A DNA stretch of 64,000 nt from Bacteroidota bacterium (GCA_026391795.1 JAPLDI010000004.1:90068-154067), one strand, 5' to 3'. Positions 8,655-18,326 are shown, counted from the first letter of the stretch. Notes: generated from the letters alone by a model not told the origin. Numbers and translations are program-made.

Positions 8655-9620
8655 TTATTTTGACAATTCAAGCATACGGATTATCGGCTTCCTTGCCATC
8701 TCCATCAGCCCCGGGGATAAAACTATTTCCGGCGATTCGTTTTTCAGGCAATTTAGCAATTTTGGCAATGTGTTCAGCTTCATATAAGGACAATCATTGC
8801 ATGAACAGGTTTCATCGGTTGGAACCACATAGAATTTTTTATCCGGCGATGATTTTTTCATCTGATGAAGGATACCTGTTTCGGTGGCAACAATGAACTC
8901 TTTGGCAGAATCCCGCTGAGTGAAATTCAGGAGGGCGGTTGTAGATCCGATGAAGTCTGCCATCTGAAGGATAACTGCTTTGCACTCAGGATGGGCAATC
9001 AGTTTCGCTTCCGGATGATTTATTTTCAATTTCAGTACGGCTTCTGTTTTTATAATGTCATGAACTTCACAACTTCCTTCCCATAAAACCATATTCCTTC
9101 CCGTGATCCTGTTTACATAACTCCCAAGATTCTTGTCGGGTGCAAAGATGATCTTTGTATCCCGGGGAAGTGATTCTACAATTTTCACCGCATTGCTCGA
9201 CGTACAGATGATGTCTGAAAGTGCCTTTACTTCAGCAGAACAATTGATATAGGATATGACAATATAACCAGGATAGTTGTTTTTAAATTTTTCAAAATCT
9301 CCTGCCGGGCATGAATCGGCCAGCGAACAACCGGCTTCGGTATCGGGCAGCAAAACCTTTTTCCCCGGATTCAGTATTTTTGCCGTTTCGGCCATAAAAT
9401 GAACACCCGCAAAAACAATAATATTCGCTTTTGTATTGAAAGCTTCCTGCGATAAACCAAGGCTGTCGCCCACAAAATCTGCCAGATCCTGAATCTCCGG
9501 TACCTGATAAAAGTGTGCCAGCAATATTGCGTTCTTTTCTTTTCTCAGCCGGTTAAATTCTTCAATGCTGTTTTTGTCGATGTCTGTTTTTGTCTTTTTT
9601 AAATGAATTCCTGAATTCAT
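8655..9620 (-). CDS. nadA: quinolinate synthase NadA
   Basis: This 321-residue protein matches the usual NadA length. NadA condenses iminoaspartate and dihydroxyacetone phosphate to quinolinate in NAD synthesis, using a [4Fe-4S] cluster. Visible motifs are AHFYQVPEIQDLADFVGDS, VFAGVHFMAETAKIL, the Cys-containing YINCSAEVKALSD, HPECKAVI and the late CSCNDCPYMKLN, which includes a cluster ligand. It lies alone upstream of the MORN gene; no nadB or nadC is in the window. A ~575-bp AT-rich gap separates it from the divergent rpiB. Confidence 0.97.
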   Translation of the reverse strand: MNSGIHLKKTKTDIDKNSIEEFNRLRKEKNAILLAHFYQVPEIQDLADFVGDSLGLSQEAFNTKANIIVFAGVHFMAETAKILNPGKKVLLPDTEAGCSLADSCPAGDFEKFKNNYPGYIVISYINCSAEVKALSDIICTSSNAVKIVESLPRDTKIIFAPDKNLGSYVNRITGRNMVLWEGSCEVHDIIKTEAVLKLKINHPEAKLIAHPECKAVILQMADFIGSTTALLNFTQRDSAKEFIVATETGILHQMKKSSPDKKFYVVPTDETCSCNDCPYMKLNTLPKLLNCLKNESPEIVLSPGLMEMARKPIIRMLELSK

Positions 9621-10195
9621 AATAAATAATAATTCTTTAAAATCTTTTATCTGTTATAATGATAGCTGTTGATGTTGTTAGTTTTATTTTACTCCTGAGT
9701 TTTTTTTTTACATTACACATTTTTCATCAACACCCAAACGCAAGTTATTTCATCTCATTATTCTGTAAATGAATAAAATGAAGGATTAGTAACAATCGGT
9801 TGATAAATCTGTTTGTTGATAAAATATCCAATATTCAGAACTGATTTTTATTGTATAAAATGTTCATATTTTTTGTTCAAAAGCTATTTATTTCCTTCCG
9901 GGGATCATTTTTCGAAAGAAAAAATGAGTTGTTATAAATTTTCAACAAAGTTACGCAGTTATAAACAATCCCTTGTTAAAATATTAAGAAATTGATTTTG
10001 AGACACGTATTGTCAATTTGTTTGACCGGAACCAACCGTGTAATTTAATGGAGATACCATCCTGAAAAGGTTTTAAATTGTTTACATAAATTGAAAGGTA
10101 CTGGTTGTCAGTTTTATGTCGCCGACACGAAGACATAATAACAAATCCGTCCCGGTTGAAATTATGCTTACTTTTGTAAATAGATTTTGTTAACA
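9621..10195. other. AT-rich divergent intergenic region between nadA and rpiB
   Basis: This 575-bp stretch has no convincing gene; the short open frames are AT-rich and lack start signals or family motifs. It should hold the promoters of nadA (leftward) and rpiB (rightward). A reverse -7-like box CAAAGTTA is at 9946-9953 and a forward TACTTTTG is at 10169-10176. Nothing else recognisable was seen. Confidence 0.6.
10169..10176 (+). promoter_or_regulatory. Bacteroidetes -7 promoter box for rpiB-lutB
   Basis: TACTTTTG matches TAnnTTTG exactly and lies 20 bp before the rpiB ATG. No well-spaced -33 TTG is obvious, so the call rests on the -7 box alone. Confidence 0.5.
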
Positions 10196-10648
10196 ATGTT
10201 TGATTTCAGCCAGGATATTCCCATAGGATGTGATCATGCCGGATTCAGGTTAAAGGAATTCCTGGTTCAGAATTTATCATCCGGCGGATATCGTTTCAGG
10301 GATTATGGAACATTTTCCGAAGAAAGCGTTGATTATCCCGACTTTGTTCATCCGGTGGCAAAATCCATAAACGATGGTACTTTTAAAAGAGGAATTGTCA
10401 TCTGTGGCAGCGGGAACGGGGTATCGATCGTTGCCAACAAGTATCCGGAAGTACGGTCAGCCATATGCTGGACCGAAGAAATTGCGAAGCTTGCAAGATT
10501 GCATAACAATGCCAATATCATTGCCCTCCCTGCCCGTTTTATTTCACCGGAAGATGCTTTGAATATGGTAAAGATCTTTTTTACGACTGACTTTGAAGGA
10601 GGAAGACACCAGCGAAGAGTAGAGAAGATCTCACACCTCCTTAAATAA
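10196..10648 (+). CDS. rpiB: ribose-5-phosphate isomerase B
   Basis: This 150-residue RpiB/LacAB-family enzyme interconverts ribose 5-phosphate and ribulose 5-phosphate in the pentose phosphate pathway. Diagnostic segments are GCDHAGFRLKEFL at the N-terminus, VDYPDFVHPVA, the phosphate-binding and catalytic loop ICGSGNGVSIVANK, and ARLHNNANIIALPARF. The ATG at 10196 is preferred to an in-frame TTG nine bases upstream. lutB follows after 10 bp, so the two are probably co-transcribed. Confidence 0.95.
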   Translation: MFDFSQDIPIGCDHAGFRLKEFLVQNLSSGGYRFRDYGTFSEESVDYPDFVHPVAKSINDGTFKRGIVICGSGNGVSIVANKYPEVRSAICWTEEIAKLARLHNNANIIALPARFISPEDALNMVKIFFTTDFEGGRHQRRVEKISHLLK

Positions 10649-10658
10649 CAACGCTTCT

Positions 10659-12041
10659 ATGTCAAGTATCCTTGATAAATTTCTTGCCGATGCTGAAAAA
10701 CGGTCATTTGACGTGGAACACCGCCGACGACTGGATTACAATATCGGAAAATACGACGAGAAGGTAATTACAGGAAAGCTTCAGTTTTTTGATCTTGAGC
10801 TGGCCCGCCGACGTGCAGCCATGCGGAAACATAAAGTTCTCAGCAACCTCGACCGTTACCTCCTTGAGTTTGAAACCAACTTCGAAAAAAGGGGGGGCAA
10901 GGTGATCTGGGCTCCTTCTGAAAAAGATGCCCACAGAGAGATCCTTTCCATCATCAAAAAAGCCAATGCACACCTCATCGTAAAGCAAAAAACCATGCTT
11001 TCCGAGGAACTTGAGATCAACGACCTGTTGCAGAAGCACAAACGAGAGGTTGTTGAGACGGATCTCGGTGAGTTTATTGTTCAGCTGGCCGGCGAAAAAC
11101 CATATCATATCCTCACCCCGGCAATGCATAAATCGAAAGAAGACGTGGCGCAGCTCTTTCACGAGAAGTTCGGCACTCCTTTGCACAGCACCCCTGAAGA
11201 TATCGCAAGGTTTGTAAGGGAACTGCTGAGGATCAAATTCATTCGTGCCGATGTTGGCATTACCGGGGGAAATTTCCTGGTGGCCGATGTGGGGGCCCTT
11301 GTATTGACTGAAAATGAGGGAAACGGATTGCTCTCTTATGCTTTTCCCAGGATCCACATTGCCCTTGTCGGGATTGAAAAAATAATTCCGTCCCTTGACG
11401 ACCTGGACCTGTTTCTTCCTTTGTTGTGCACCTATGGTACGGGGCAAAACATCACTGCTTACAACAACATCATCTTCGGACCCAAATCAAATGGAGAACC
11501 CGATGGTCCCGAGGAGATGTATGTTATTCTCATCGACAACCGTCGCACAGAAGTACTCAGGCACACAGAACAACGGCAGGCCCTGTCATGCATCCGTTGC
11601 GGCTCCTGCCTGAATGCCTGCCCGATCTATCGCAGTGTAGGCGGCTACACCTATGGAACCGTTTATTCAGGTCCCATTGGCTCGATCATTTCCCCGCATT
11701 TTCTGGGACTGAAAGATTACAATCACTTAAGTTATGCCTGCTCTCTTTGTGGAAAATGCACGGAGGTTTGCTCTATGCATATTCCGCTTCATGAATTGTT
11801 GCTCTATAACCGGAATGAAACAGTAAAAAAGGGATTCGCCAAATCATCGTGGAAATTTTTGATGAAAGGCTGGAAAATGGTGATGCTCAGAAGATGGATG
11901 ATCGATAAAACAGGTGCCGGCATGAAAAACAGGGCTTTCAGGATTTATTTCCGGAAATGGTGGGGCCCCCGGAGAGAACTCCCGAAATTTGCCGAAAAGA
12001 ATTTCAAACAGCTCTGGTTTGAAAAGCACCAGGAAAACTGA
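10659..12041 (+). CDS. lutB: lactate utilization iron-sulfur protein LutB
   Basis: This 460-residue protein has the LutB arrangement. An N-terminal LUD domain is followed by two ferredoxin-like cysteine motifs (CIRCGSCLNACPIY and CSLCGKCTEVCSMH) that would bind two [4Fe-4S] clusters. A basic C-terminal segment (SSWKFLMKGWKMV) follows. LutB works with LutA and LutC in oxidation of L-lactate to pyruvate. No lutA or lutC is adjacent, so the partners must lie elsewhere or the protein has another electron-transfer role. It follows rpiB by 10 bp. Confidence 0.93.
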   Translation: MSSILDKFLADAEKRSFDVEHRRRLDYNIGKYDEKVITGKLQFFDLELARRRAAMRKHKVLSNLDRYLLEFETNFEKRGGKVIWAPSEKDAHREILSIIKKANAHLIVKQKTMLSEELEINDLLQKHKREVVETDLGEFIVQLAGEKPYHILTPAMHKSKEDVAQLFHEKFGTPLHSTPEDIARFVRELLRIKFIRADVGITGGNFLVADVGALVLTENEGNGLLSYAFPRIHIALVGIEKIIPSLDDLDLFLPLLCTYGTGQNITAYNNIIFGPKSNGEPDGPEEMYVILIDNRRTEVLRHTEQRQALSCIRCGSCLNACPIYRSVGGYTYGTVYSGPIGSIISPHFLGLKDYNHLSYACSLCGKCTEVCSMHIPLHELLLYNRNETVKKGFAKSSWKFLMKGWKMVMLRRWMIDKTGAGMKNRAFRIYFRKWWGPRRELPKFAEKNFKQLWFEKHQEN

Positions 12042-12044
12042 CGC

Positions 12045-12917
12045 TCAGTATTTCCGGATTATACTGACAATGGACCCCAGGTAACCGGATCCGAATAAAT
12101 TCAGGTGAATTAGTAAAGGATAGAGTTTAAAAATATCCAGACGTTTCTCCCATCCTTTTTCCAGCGGGTATTCCTCCCGGTAGGCAGCATAGAAGGTTTC
12201 ATCAAATCCACCGAAAAGCGTGGTCATGGCAATATCAGCTTCACGGTGACCATAATATACGGCAGGGTCGATAAGGCATGCCTTGCCATCGGTCGCCACC
12301 ATGTAATTTCCACCCCAGAGATCACCATGAAGCATGGCCGGGGGTTCAGCGGGCAGGATGTCACCCAGCCGGTCATACAACCGGTCAAAAGCAGCAAGGT
12401 CGGGGGAAGAAAAATAATTTTCAGCAAGTGAAACCTGTTTCATCAGCCGTTCTTCAATGAAAAACGAGTTCCAGTCATCGTGTTTGTTGTTACTCTGTGG
12501 AAGTGACCCCATGTAGTTATCTGTGGTATGGCCAAAATAACCGGCGGTGTGCCTGTGCATCCGGGCCAGCGATTTACCGAAATCCCTCATGAAGAAAGGT
12601 TGCCTCTTGCCCGGGTCAATGAATTCCAGCAAAATATAGGCAAAAGATCCGGCTTCACCTGTGCAGCAGACTTCCGGAACCCTGATCTCTCCGGAACTCT
12701 TCAGCAAATCAAGTCCATCGGCTTCACAGGTAAACATTCCGGGGAACCTGTCGCTCATGTTGTATTTGATGCAGAAATCCCCGATGCTTGTTTTCACCCT
12801 TTGAACATGATTGATGCATCCCCCCGAAAGAGAAGATACCTCAAGTATGTAAACAGGAACATGCTGCGAACGGGAAAAAAAACCTGCCAGGGAATCCTTG
12901 ATCTCCTGCGGGATCAT
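12045..12917 (-). CDS. fructosamine/ketosamine kinase family protein
   Basis: This 290-residue protein is typical of the family. It has an aminoglycoside-phosphotransferase-like fold with the catalytic loop LHGDLWGGNYM and the metal-binding LIDPAVYYGHREADIAMT. The N-terminus contains SLSGGCINHVQRV, the usual glycine-rich start. Such enzymes phosphorylate sugar amines formed by protein glycation, allowing repair. The gene is convergent with lutB (3-bp gap) and follows the ECF sigma/membrane-protein pair on the same strand. Confidence 0.92.
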   Translation of the reverse strand: MIPQEIKDSLAGFFSRSQHVPVYILEVSSLSGGCINHVQRVKTSIGDFCIKYNMSDRFPGMFTCEADGLDLLKSSGEIRVPEVCCTGEAGSFAYILLEFIDPGKRQPFFMRDFGKSLARMHRHTAGYFGHTTDNYMGSLPQSNNKHDDWNSFFIEERLMKQVSLAENYFSSPDLAAFDRLYDRLGDILPAEPPAMLHGDLWGGNYMVATDGKACLIDPAVYYGHREADIAMTTLFGGFDETFYAAYREEYPLEKGWEKRLDIFKLYPLLIHLNLFGSGYLGSIVSIIRKY

Positions 12918-12918
12918 T

Positions 12919-13353
12919 TTATTGTGTGATTTGATGTCTTACGGTGGGTTTCCGGAAGAGAAAATGATCGATAATGACCAGCAAACTGCCCGCAAGAATG
13001 ACCATCAGGGGGATCGAGATGATCCTGATGTTTGATACCAGGGGCTTGAATCCTGAAAATAATGAGCCCAGGTATGGCAGCAGGTGTTTTACGAAATATT
13101 CTTTACCAGGAATAAAATCGGTAAACGGAAGATCTGAGGAGATAAGAAAGATCACGGTAATCAGAGAAAGAAGCACAAATGGCCAGGATGAAAGGAGGAT
13201 AAGGTAAAATGGCTTTTTCACGGGTGCCGCTTCGGGTGCCCGCAGGATCTGTTCCATCACGTTTGCCGTAAAATCATCCCCGGGGTCATCCAGTGGCTGA
13301 CTCCGGAAAAGATCCCTCAGCAAATCATCCGATAATACATCTTCTTTTTCCAT
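12919..13353 (-). CDS. small membrane protein downstream of ECF sigma factor
   Basis: This 144-residue protein has an acidic N-terminal cytoplasmic part (residues 1-40, LSDDLLRDLFRSQPLDDPGDDF) and two hydrophobic segments, near residues 47-71 and 108-132. It matches no family I recognise. Its place directly after an ECF sigma gene, and the short acidic domain ahead of membrane helices, fit a possible anti-sigma or sigma-associated role. The usual anti-sigma zinc motif HxxxCxxC is absent. The downstream kinase-like gene starts 1 bp away. Confidence 0.55.
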   Translation of the reverse strand: MEKEDVLSDDLLRDLFRSQPLDDPGDDFTANVMEQILRAPEAAPVKKPFYLILLSSWPFVLLSLITVIFLISSDLPFTDFIPGKEYFVKHLLPYLGSLFSGFKPLVSNIRIISIPLMVILAGSLLVIIDHFLFRKPTVRHQITQ

Positions 13354-13377
13354 TCCAGGTGCAAAGATAAGAGAGTT

Positions 13378-13938
13378 TCAGTTTCTTTTCATCAGTTCGT
13401 TCATCTCCTCGTACAACTTTTTTCGTATCCGGTGGAGCCTGACCTTGACATTCGAAACAGACAATCCGGTAATTTCACTGATGTCATCGATCGAATTTTC
13501 ATTCTTATAGAACAGGGTGATCAGCAGGTTGTCCTCTTCCGGCAAACGCAAAAGGGCCTTTTCAAGGACCCGCTGCCGGTCATTCTCATCCATCTCATTC
13601 ATATTCCTGCCCACCTCGTCAGTGGAATAATTTGTGATGACCGATTCTTCTATCGGAACCATTTCAACTTTTTTTTTCCGGGTCTTCGAAATCGCAGCAT
13701 TATAGGCGATCCGGTATAGCCAGGTAGAGAATTTGGATTTTCTTTCAAACGTTCCCAGCGACTGGTAAGCTTTTAGAAAAACATCCTGCGATATTTCCTC
13801 CGCATCTTCCCGGTTGTTAACGACTTTCAGGATGATTGAAAACACCAGGCTTTTATGTTTTGTTACCAGTGATGCATATGCCGCAACGTCTCCGCTTAAC
13901 ACCCTCCCGATGGTTTCGTTGTCGTCCTGAAACTTCAT
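13378..13938 (-). CDS. RNA polymerase ECF-type sigma factor
   Basis: This 186-residue sigma-70 family protein has region 2 (KVVNNREDAEEISQDVFLKA and FSTWLYRIAYNAA) and a region 4 helix-turn-helix (ISEITGLSVSNVKVRLHRIR). The start MKFQDDNETIG at 13938 places region 2 at its normal distance; a longer frame upstream has no family similarity. It directs transcription of a small regulon. The adjacent membrane-protein gene may control it. It is divergent from the large T9SS-exported gene, which could be a target, although no site was identified. Confidence 0.92.
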   Translation of the reverse strand: MKFQDDNETIGRVLSGDVAAYASLVTKHKSLVFSIILKVVNNREDAEEISQDVFLKAYQSLGTFERKSKFSTWLYRIAYNAAISKTRKKKVEMVPIEESVITNYSTDEVGRNMNEMDENDRQRVLEKALLRLPEEDNLLITLFYKNENSIDDISEITGLSVSNVKVRLHRIRKKLYEEMNELMKRN

Positions 13939-14046
13939 TTTGTGATTTGACGCTGCCTGGCTGTCCGGGTTACACTGGTTCAAAAAATATACCCTGATAT
14001 TTCCCGTTAAAGTTAATAATAATCTGCTGTACAAGATGGATTAATC

Positions 14047-14077
14047 TTGCTAATATGCAGTTAATTTTATATGTTTG
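14047..14077 (+). promoter_or_regulatory. promoter of T9SS-secreted protein gene
   Basis: A -33-like TTG (14047-14049) and an exact -7 box TATGTTTG (14070-14077) are separated by 20 bp. Transcription would begin near 14084. This excludes an ATG at 14071 and favours the start at 14095. Confidence 0.6.
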
Positions 14078-14094
14078 TATTTTGGGATTTAAGT

Positions 14095-17000
14095 ATGGCC
14101 TGTAAAATATATCCTGTGAAGAATGCCGCTTTTTCAGAACGGCCATTTCGTTCAGCGTCAGTATATTTTATACTTTTTACCTTTGTTTTTTCCCCGTTTC
14201 TCGTTTTTTCCCAGAATGGTGAAAACCCCAATCTTGATCAGCTTCCCGGCTCCATGGTGAACAGGTTGCTGGCCCCGCGAAGCATTACTACCTCGTCGTC
14301 GGTTATTACAGTAAATAACTGGGATAATTTTACCCTTGGGATCGATTTTGCAGAAAGCAATATGACCGCCAATCCTTCCACTCCTGCCCATTATTTTACT
14401 GCCTATAACATCAACACGGCTCATCACGCTGAAAACGGGCTTGACTGGGTATCGGTAATTCCCGATTTTGGTGCTACGATGCAGGGGGATCCCGTGGTGG
14501 CAACCGATGGTATTGGAAACCTTTTTTATGGAAACATGTATGGCAGCAGTTCAATCGAGGGATTGAAAGTGATAAAATCATCGGATAATGGCGCCACCTG
14601 GGGACCCGGTGTAACCGCTCTTGACGGGAACGACAAATGCTGGATTGCCTGTGACCAGACCAGTGGGCCGAATGCAAACAATGTTTATGCTTGTATGACC
14701 AACAACGGGGTGGGAAATTTTTCCAGGAGCATTGACCACGGAAACACTTTCACCAGCACATTTGCACCGGCTACACAAACAATTCCGGGAATGATGGTCT
14801 GTGTGGGACCTTATTCCAATACACCGGGCGGATCGGTTTATGTGGTTACCAATTCCGGCAGTTCTTTCTCTTCCGTCTATACCTTTTACCGATCCCTCGA
14901 CGGAGGAGTTACGTTTACCGAAATGTCGGCACAGCAATTTGCCAATTATGTGGGGACCAATGTGAATGGGAGAAATTCTGTCTCAGGAATGAGGACCCGC
15001 CCTTATCCGTTAATTGCTGCCGACAACAGTTCCGGCGCTCACCACGGCAGGCTTTACCTGGTTTATGCCTCCAATGATCCTCCGGGTGACGGCAACAAAC
15101 CGGATATTTTCAGCCGGTATTCCGATAACGGAGGAACGACCTGGTCGCCGGCAAAAAAAGTGAATGATGATACCGGTACGGAAAATAACAGCCAATGGCA
15201 CCCTGCCATCTGGTGTGACAAGGACAACGGACGCCTTTATGTTCAGTGGATGGACACGCGTGATACACCCACACACGACAGTGCGTCTATCTATGCCACC
15301 TATTCTTCAGACGGAGGTGTAACATTTGCGGCAAACCAGAAGATCTCAAACGAGAAAATGCAAATCGATTGCCCGACCTGCGGCGGAGGAGGAACTCCGC
15401 GTTACCAGGGCGATTATAACGGGATCTGTTCCAATAAAAAAGTCTCAATGGCCGGCTGGACAGACTTCCGGTATGGAAGTTTTTTAAGTACCACATCCTA
15501 TTTCCCGGATTTTGCAATGACCCTTGATCATTCTCTGGATACGCTTATCACTGTTCTTGACAGCACAACATTTACCATCGCTGTGCCTGAGGTAAAATTA
15601 TACAGCGATACGGTTCTTCTTTCAGGTACCGTCTTTCCCGATCCGGTTTCCGGAACACTGGTTATATCTTTTCCTTCCGGGAACAGGATAACCGCTTTTC
15701 CGGGTTCACTTCCGGCAAGAGTTAAATTAACGGGCAATGTTCCCGTAGGAGATTACCAGCTGCAATTTTTTGCAAAAGGTCCGAATGGCACACCCGTACA
15801 TGAGAGAAATGCAACCCTGCGGGTCCTTTCAAGAGATTCAGTGTATGTTACTGCTTCGGCAACACCGGACAAGATATGTGCAGGCGCATCCTCCCAGCTT
15901 CAGGCTACAACCCTTAGCGGAACAGGTCCGTATTCCTATTCCTGGACACCCGTTACGGGGTTAAATAATCCCACAATCGCAAATCCCATTGCCTCCCCCA
16001 CAGTAAATACATGGTATCGTGTTCATGTAACAGATGCCGCTTCCCATTCCGCCAGCGACAGTGTCCTTGTCAGTATCGTACCGGTGCCAAATCCTCCTGC
16101 TTCCATCAATGGCCCGGCTTTTATCTGTACCGACTCCGTTGCGGGTTACTCGGTTCAGCCTGTTTCCGGCGCTTCTTCTTATTCCTGGACGGTACCGGCC
16201 GGGGCCCAGATTTTAAGCGGTCAAAATACAACGGCGATTATAGTCCAATGGGGCAATACGGGCGGAAGCGTCTCGGTGATTGCCGGGAATCAATGTGGCA
16301 ACAGCAATCCCAGTGTTCTGGCCGTTACAGTCAGTGGTCCGCCCCTGCAACCGGCTGGCATCAAGGGGCCAGCCCAGGTGTGCAGTTCGGCAAATGTAAT
16401 TTATTCGGTCGACCCTGTTCCTGAGGCCGCATCGTACTTTTGGACCGTGCCTGCAGATGCGACAATTCTCAGCGGGCAGAACACAGACTCCATATCGGTA
16501 GGCTGGGGCGCCAATGCCGGAGATGTAAGTATTGCTGCCCTCAACAGTTGCGGCGAAAGCCCTTCCCGGATCCGGTCAATCGCACTGGAAACCGTACCGG
16601 GATCTCCGGGCACCATTACGGGGAATGATACAGTTTGTTCAAATCACGAGAGCTATCCCTATTCCATCGCGGTGATTCCCGGAGCGACCTCTTACAAATG
16701 GGTAACTCCGCAGGGAACAACCATCACCTCGGGGTCAGGAACCAATTCAATTGTCATCAGTATCAACCCGTCGGCAGTATCGGGCCCGGTTTCCGTCCAG
16801 GGATCCAACACCTGTGGCCTGGGAATCACCGGGTCAAAAAACATCACAGTCAGGATCTGTACTGGGATCTCCGAAAACAATATGGAAACAGGAATCTCGA
16901 TTTATCCAAACCCCGCAGAAGATCTTCTGAATATTGACATCCGTGGCGGAGAAAAACAGATCGAACTGCACCTCCTCGATGTCAGGGGACAGATTGTTTA

Positions 17001-17133
17001 CAGGGAACCAATGGAGAACATTCCCGCAGGACATGAGTACAAAATAGATGTATCGTTGTATTCAAGAGGAATCTATTTCATTGAGATGATCAGCAGTAAA
17101 CAGGTTTTGATCAAAAAGATCATTTTGCAATAA
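14095..17133 (+). CDS. large secreted protein with sialidase-like beta-propeller, PKD-like repeats and T9SS sorting domain
   Basis: This ~1012-residue protein has a signal peptide (VYFILFTFVFSPFLVFSQ). The region around residues 60-480 has BNR/Asp-box features (SSDNGATWGPG, YSDNGGTTWSPAKK, YSSDGGVTF), as in sialidase-type propellers. Three or more PKD-like beta domains follow, with repeated SYSWTVPAGA-type segments near residues 660, 750 and 840. The last ~85 residues form a type A T9SS sorting domain: IYPNPAEDLLNIDI, then LLDVRGQIVY, ending KQVLIKKIILQ. It should be exported across the outer membrane by type IX secretion. Catalytic sialidase residues were not identified, so the activity is uncertain. 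Confidence 0.88.
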   Translation: MACKIYPVKNAAFSERPFRSASVYFILFTFVFSPFLVFSQNGENPNLDQLPGSMVNRLLAPRSITTSSSVITVNNWDNFTLGIDFAESNMTANPSTPAHYFTAYNINTAHHAENGLDWVSVIPDFGATMQGDPVVATDGIGNLFYGNMYGSSSIEGLKVIKSSDNGATWGPGVTALDGNDKCWIACDQTSGPNANNVYACMTNNGVGNFSRSIDHGNTFTSTFAPATQTIPGMMVCVGPYSNTPGGSVYVVTNSGSSFSSVYTFYRSLDGGVTFTEMSAQQFANYVGTNVNGRNSVSGMRTRPYPLIAADNSSGAHHGRLYLVYASNDPPGDGNKPDIFSRYSDNGGTTWSPAKKVNDDTGTENNSQWHPAIWCDKDNGRLYVQWMDTRDTPTHDSASIYATYSSDGGVTFAANQKISNEKMQIDCPTCGGGGTPRYQGDYNGICSNKKVSMAGWTDFRYGSFLSTTSYFPDFAMTLDHSLDTLITVLDSTTFTIAVPEVKLYSDTVLLSGTVFPDPVSGTLVISFPSGNRITAFPGSLPARVKLTGNVPVGDYQLQFFAKGPNGTPVHERNATLRVLSRDSVYVTASATPDKICAGASSQLQATTLSGTGPYSYSWTPVTGLNNPTIANPIASPTVNTWYRVHVTDAASHSASDSVLVSIVPVPNPPASINGPAFICTDSVAGYSVQPVSGASSYSWTVPAGAQILSGQNTTAIIVQWGNTGGSVSVIAGNQCGNSNPSVLAVTVSGPPLQPAGIKGPAQVCSSANVIYSVDPVPEAASYFWTVPADATILSGQNTDSISVGWGANAGDVSIAALNSCGESPSRIRSIALETVPGSPGTITGNDTVCSNHESYPYSIAVIPGATSYKWVTPQGTTITSGSGTNSIVISINPSAVSGPVSVQGSNTCGLGITGSKNITVRICTGISENNMETGISIYPNPAEDLLNIDIRGGEKQIELHLLDVRGQIVYREPMENIPAGHEYKIDVSLYSRGIYFIEMISSKQVLIKKIILQ

Positions 17134-17217
17134 TTAGAATAAGAAGTTTGTAACCTCAACATTATTAGTGCGTCAAAAGGGGCAAAAAGAATCATTAACC
17201 CCTAAAAAATAGAAACA

Positions 17218-17559
17218 ATGGAAGCTGGTATTTTAGTTCCGATCTCGTTTTTCGCACTGATATTTGGAATCGTCTACCTGGTAATCAGAAAAAAAGAACG
17301 TACACTTTTAATTCAACGAGGTGCTGATGCATCTGTATTTGAATCAAAAAGAAATGAAACCGGGAACCTTAAGTGGGGATTGCTCTTTCTTGGCATCGGC
17401 CTTGGCATACTCCTGGGAAGGATCTTTGCCGCCTATACCTGCCTCGGAGAGGAGGCATCCTATTTTTCCCTGATATGTCTCTTTGGAGGTTTAAGCCTGG
17501 TGGTCTATCATGTTATAGCCAGAAGGATAGAAAAACAGAATATACCCCCCAAAATGTAA
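17218..17559 (+). CDS. small membrane protein, DUF6249-like
   Basis: This 113-residue protein has a hydrophobic N-terminus (ILVPISFFALIFGIVYLVI), a short basic cytoplasmic loop (RKKERTLLIQRGAD) and two more membrane spans (LKWGLLFLGIGLGILLG and ASYFSLICLFGGLSLVVY). This layout matches small Bacteroidetes proteins annotated DUF6249, which often sit near sigma-factor loci. No function is known. It is 84 bp downstream of the T9SS protein gene in the same direction. Confidence 0.7.
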   Translation: MEAGILVPISFFALIFGIVYLVIRKKERTLLIQRGADASVFESKRNETGNLKWGLLFLGIGLGILLGRIFAAYTCLGEEASYFSLICLFGGLSLVVYHVIARRIEKQNIPPKM

Positions 17560-17564
17560 TCCTG

Positions 17565-18134
17565 TCAGGGGTTCTGCTTCTTAAGTTGAAAAGTATGAAG
17601 GGTCCGGTATTCGGGCCCTTCTTTTTTCAGGATACTTTCAAAAAGAATCAGGCAATCAATCTTTATTTCCTGAGATGAGATTTCCTTGTTCTGATCAATG
17701 ACCCTCTGAAATAACGTTTTGTCTTTAAGAAATTTGATCCGGCCAAGGGTCAGATGAGGAACCAGGTTCTGGCGGTCGGGCTCAAACCCGATTGTGCCCA
17801 TCCTTTCGCGGAGGGTCCCCATCAACGAAGACAGCTCCGTAAAAGGTTCGACCCCCACCCAGATTACCCGGGGATCATAAGAACTTCCAAAAATTCCCAG
17901 GCCTTGAAGGGAAAAAGAAAAAGTGCAACTATCTTCTGCCACCTTGTCTAAAACCTTACTGATATCAGGGATCATCTCTTCGGATATTTCCCCGAAGAAT
18001 TTCAGGGTGATATGGATATTATGTTCCTCCACCCATTTGATCCGTTCATGCTGCAGCTGGCGTTGAAGCTGATGAAATTGAACAAGGAAAGCGTTATCCG
18101 GATTGATCCTGACGGCTGCGAAAAGTCTTTTCAT
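17565..18134 (-). CDS. thpR: RNA 2',3'-cyclic phosphodiesterase (2H family)
   Basis: This 189-residue protein is the normal length for ThpR/LigT. The two catalytic HxTx motifs are clear: HITLKFFGE near residue 45 and HLTLGRIKF near residue 127. The N-terminus KRLFAAVRINPDN is characteristic. The enzyme hydrolyses 2',3'-cyclic phosphate ends of RNA to 2'-phosphates. It is convergent with the DUF6249-like gene, with a gap of 5 bp. Confidence 0.93.
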   Translation of the reverse strand: MKRLFAAVRINPDNAFLVQFHQLQRQLQHERIKWVEEHNIHITLKFFGEISEEMIPDISKVLDKVAEDSCTFSFSLQGLGIFGSSYDPRVIWVGVEPFTELSSLMGTLRERMGTIGFEPDRQNLVPHLTLGRIKFLKDKTLFQRVIDQNKEISSQEIKIDCLILFESILKKEGPEYRTLHTFQLKKQNP

Positions 18135-18233
18135 CAGAGGATTGTTTCACACAAAGGTCGCAAAGATTAGCGCAAAGACCACACGGAACCGCAGAGATTA
18201 AGAAACAAACTTCAAAACGAATGATTTTTTTTA

Positions 18234-18241
18234 TACTTTTG
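18234..18241 (+). promoter_or_regulatory. -7 promoter box of tRNA-Ala
   Basis: TACTTTTG is an exact TAnnTTTG match 12 bp upstream of the mature tRNA 5' end. No clear -33 element is seen. Confidence 0.5.
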
Positions 18242-18252
18242 CACCCTGTTCC

Positions 18253-18326
18253 GGGGTATTAGCTCAGTTGGCTAGAGCGTTAGACTGGCAGTCTAGAGGT
18301 CAGGGGTTCGACTCCCCTATACTCCA
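18253..18326 (+). tRNA. tRNA-Ala (GGC)
   Basis: The acceptor stem GGGGTAT pairs with ATACTCC (one G-U pair). The D-arm contains AGCTCAGTTGGCTAGAGC. The anticodon loop CTGGCAG gives anticodon GGC, which reads GCC (Ala). The T-arm is CAGGGGTTCGACTCCCCT. CCA is not encoded in full. Confidence 0.96.

Noticed and set aside
9984-10196. 70-residue minus-strand open frame upstream of rpiB
   Set aside because: It is AT-rich, has no recognisable motif, and overlaps the rpiB promoter; not supported as a gene.
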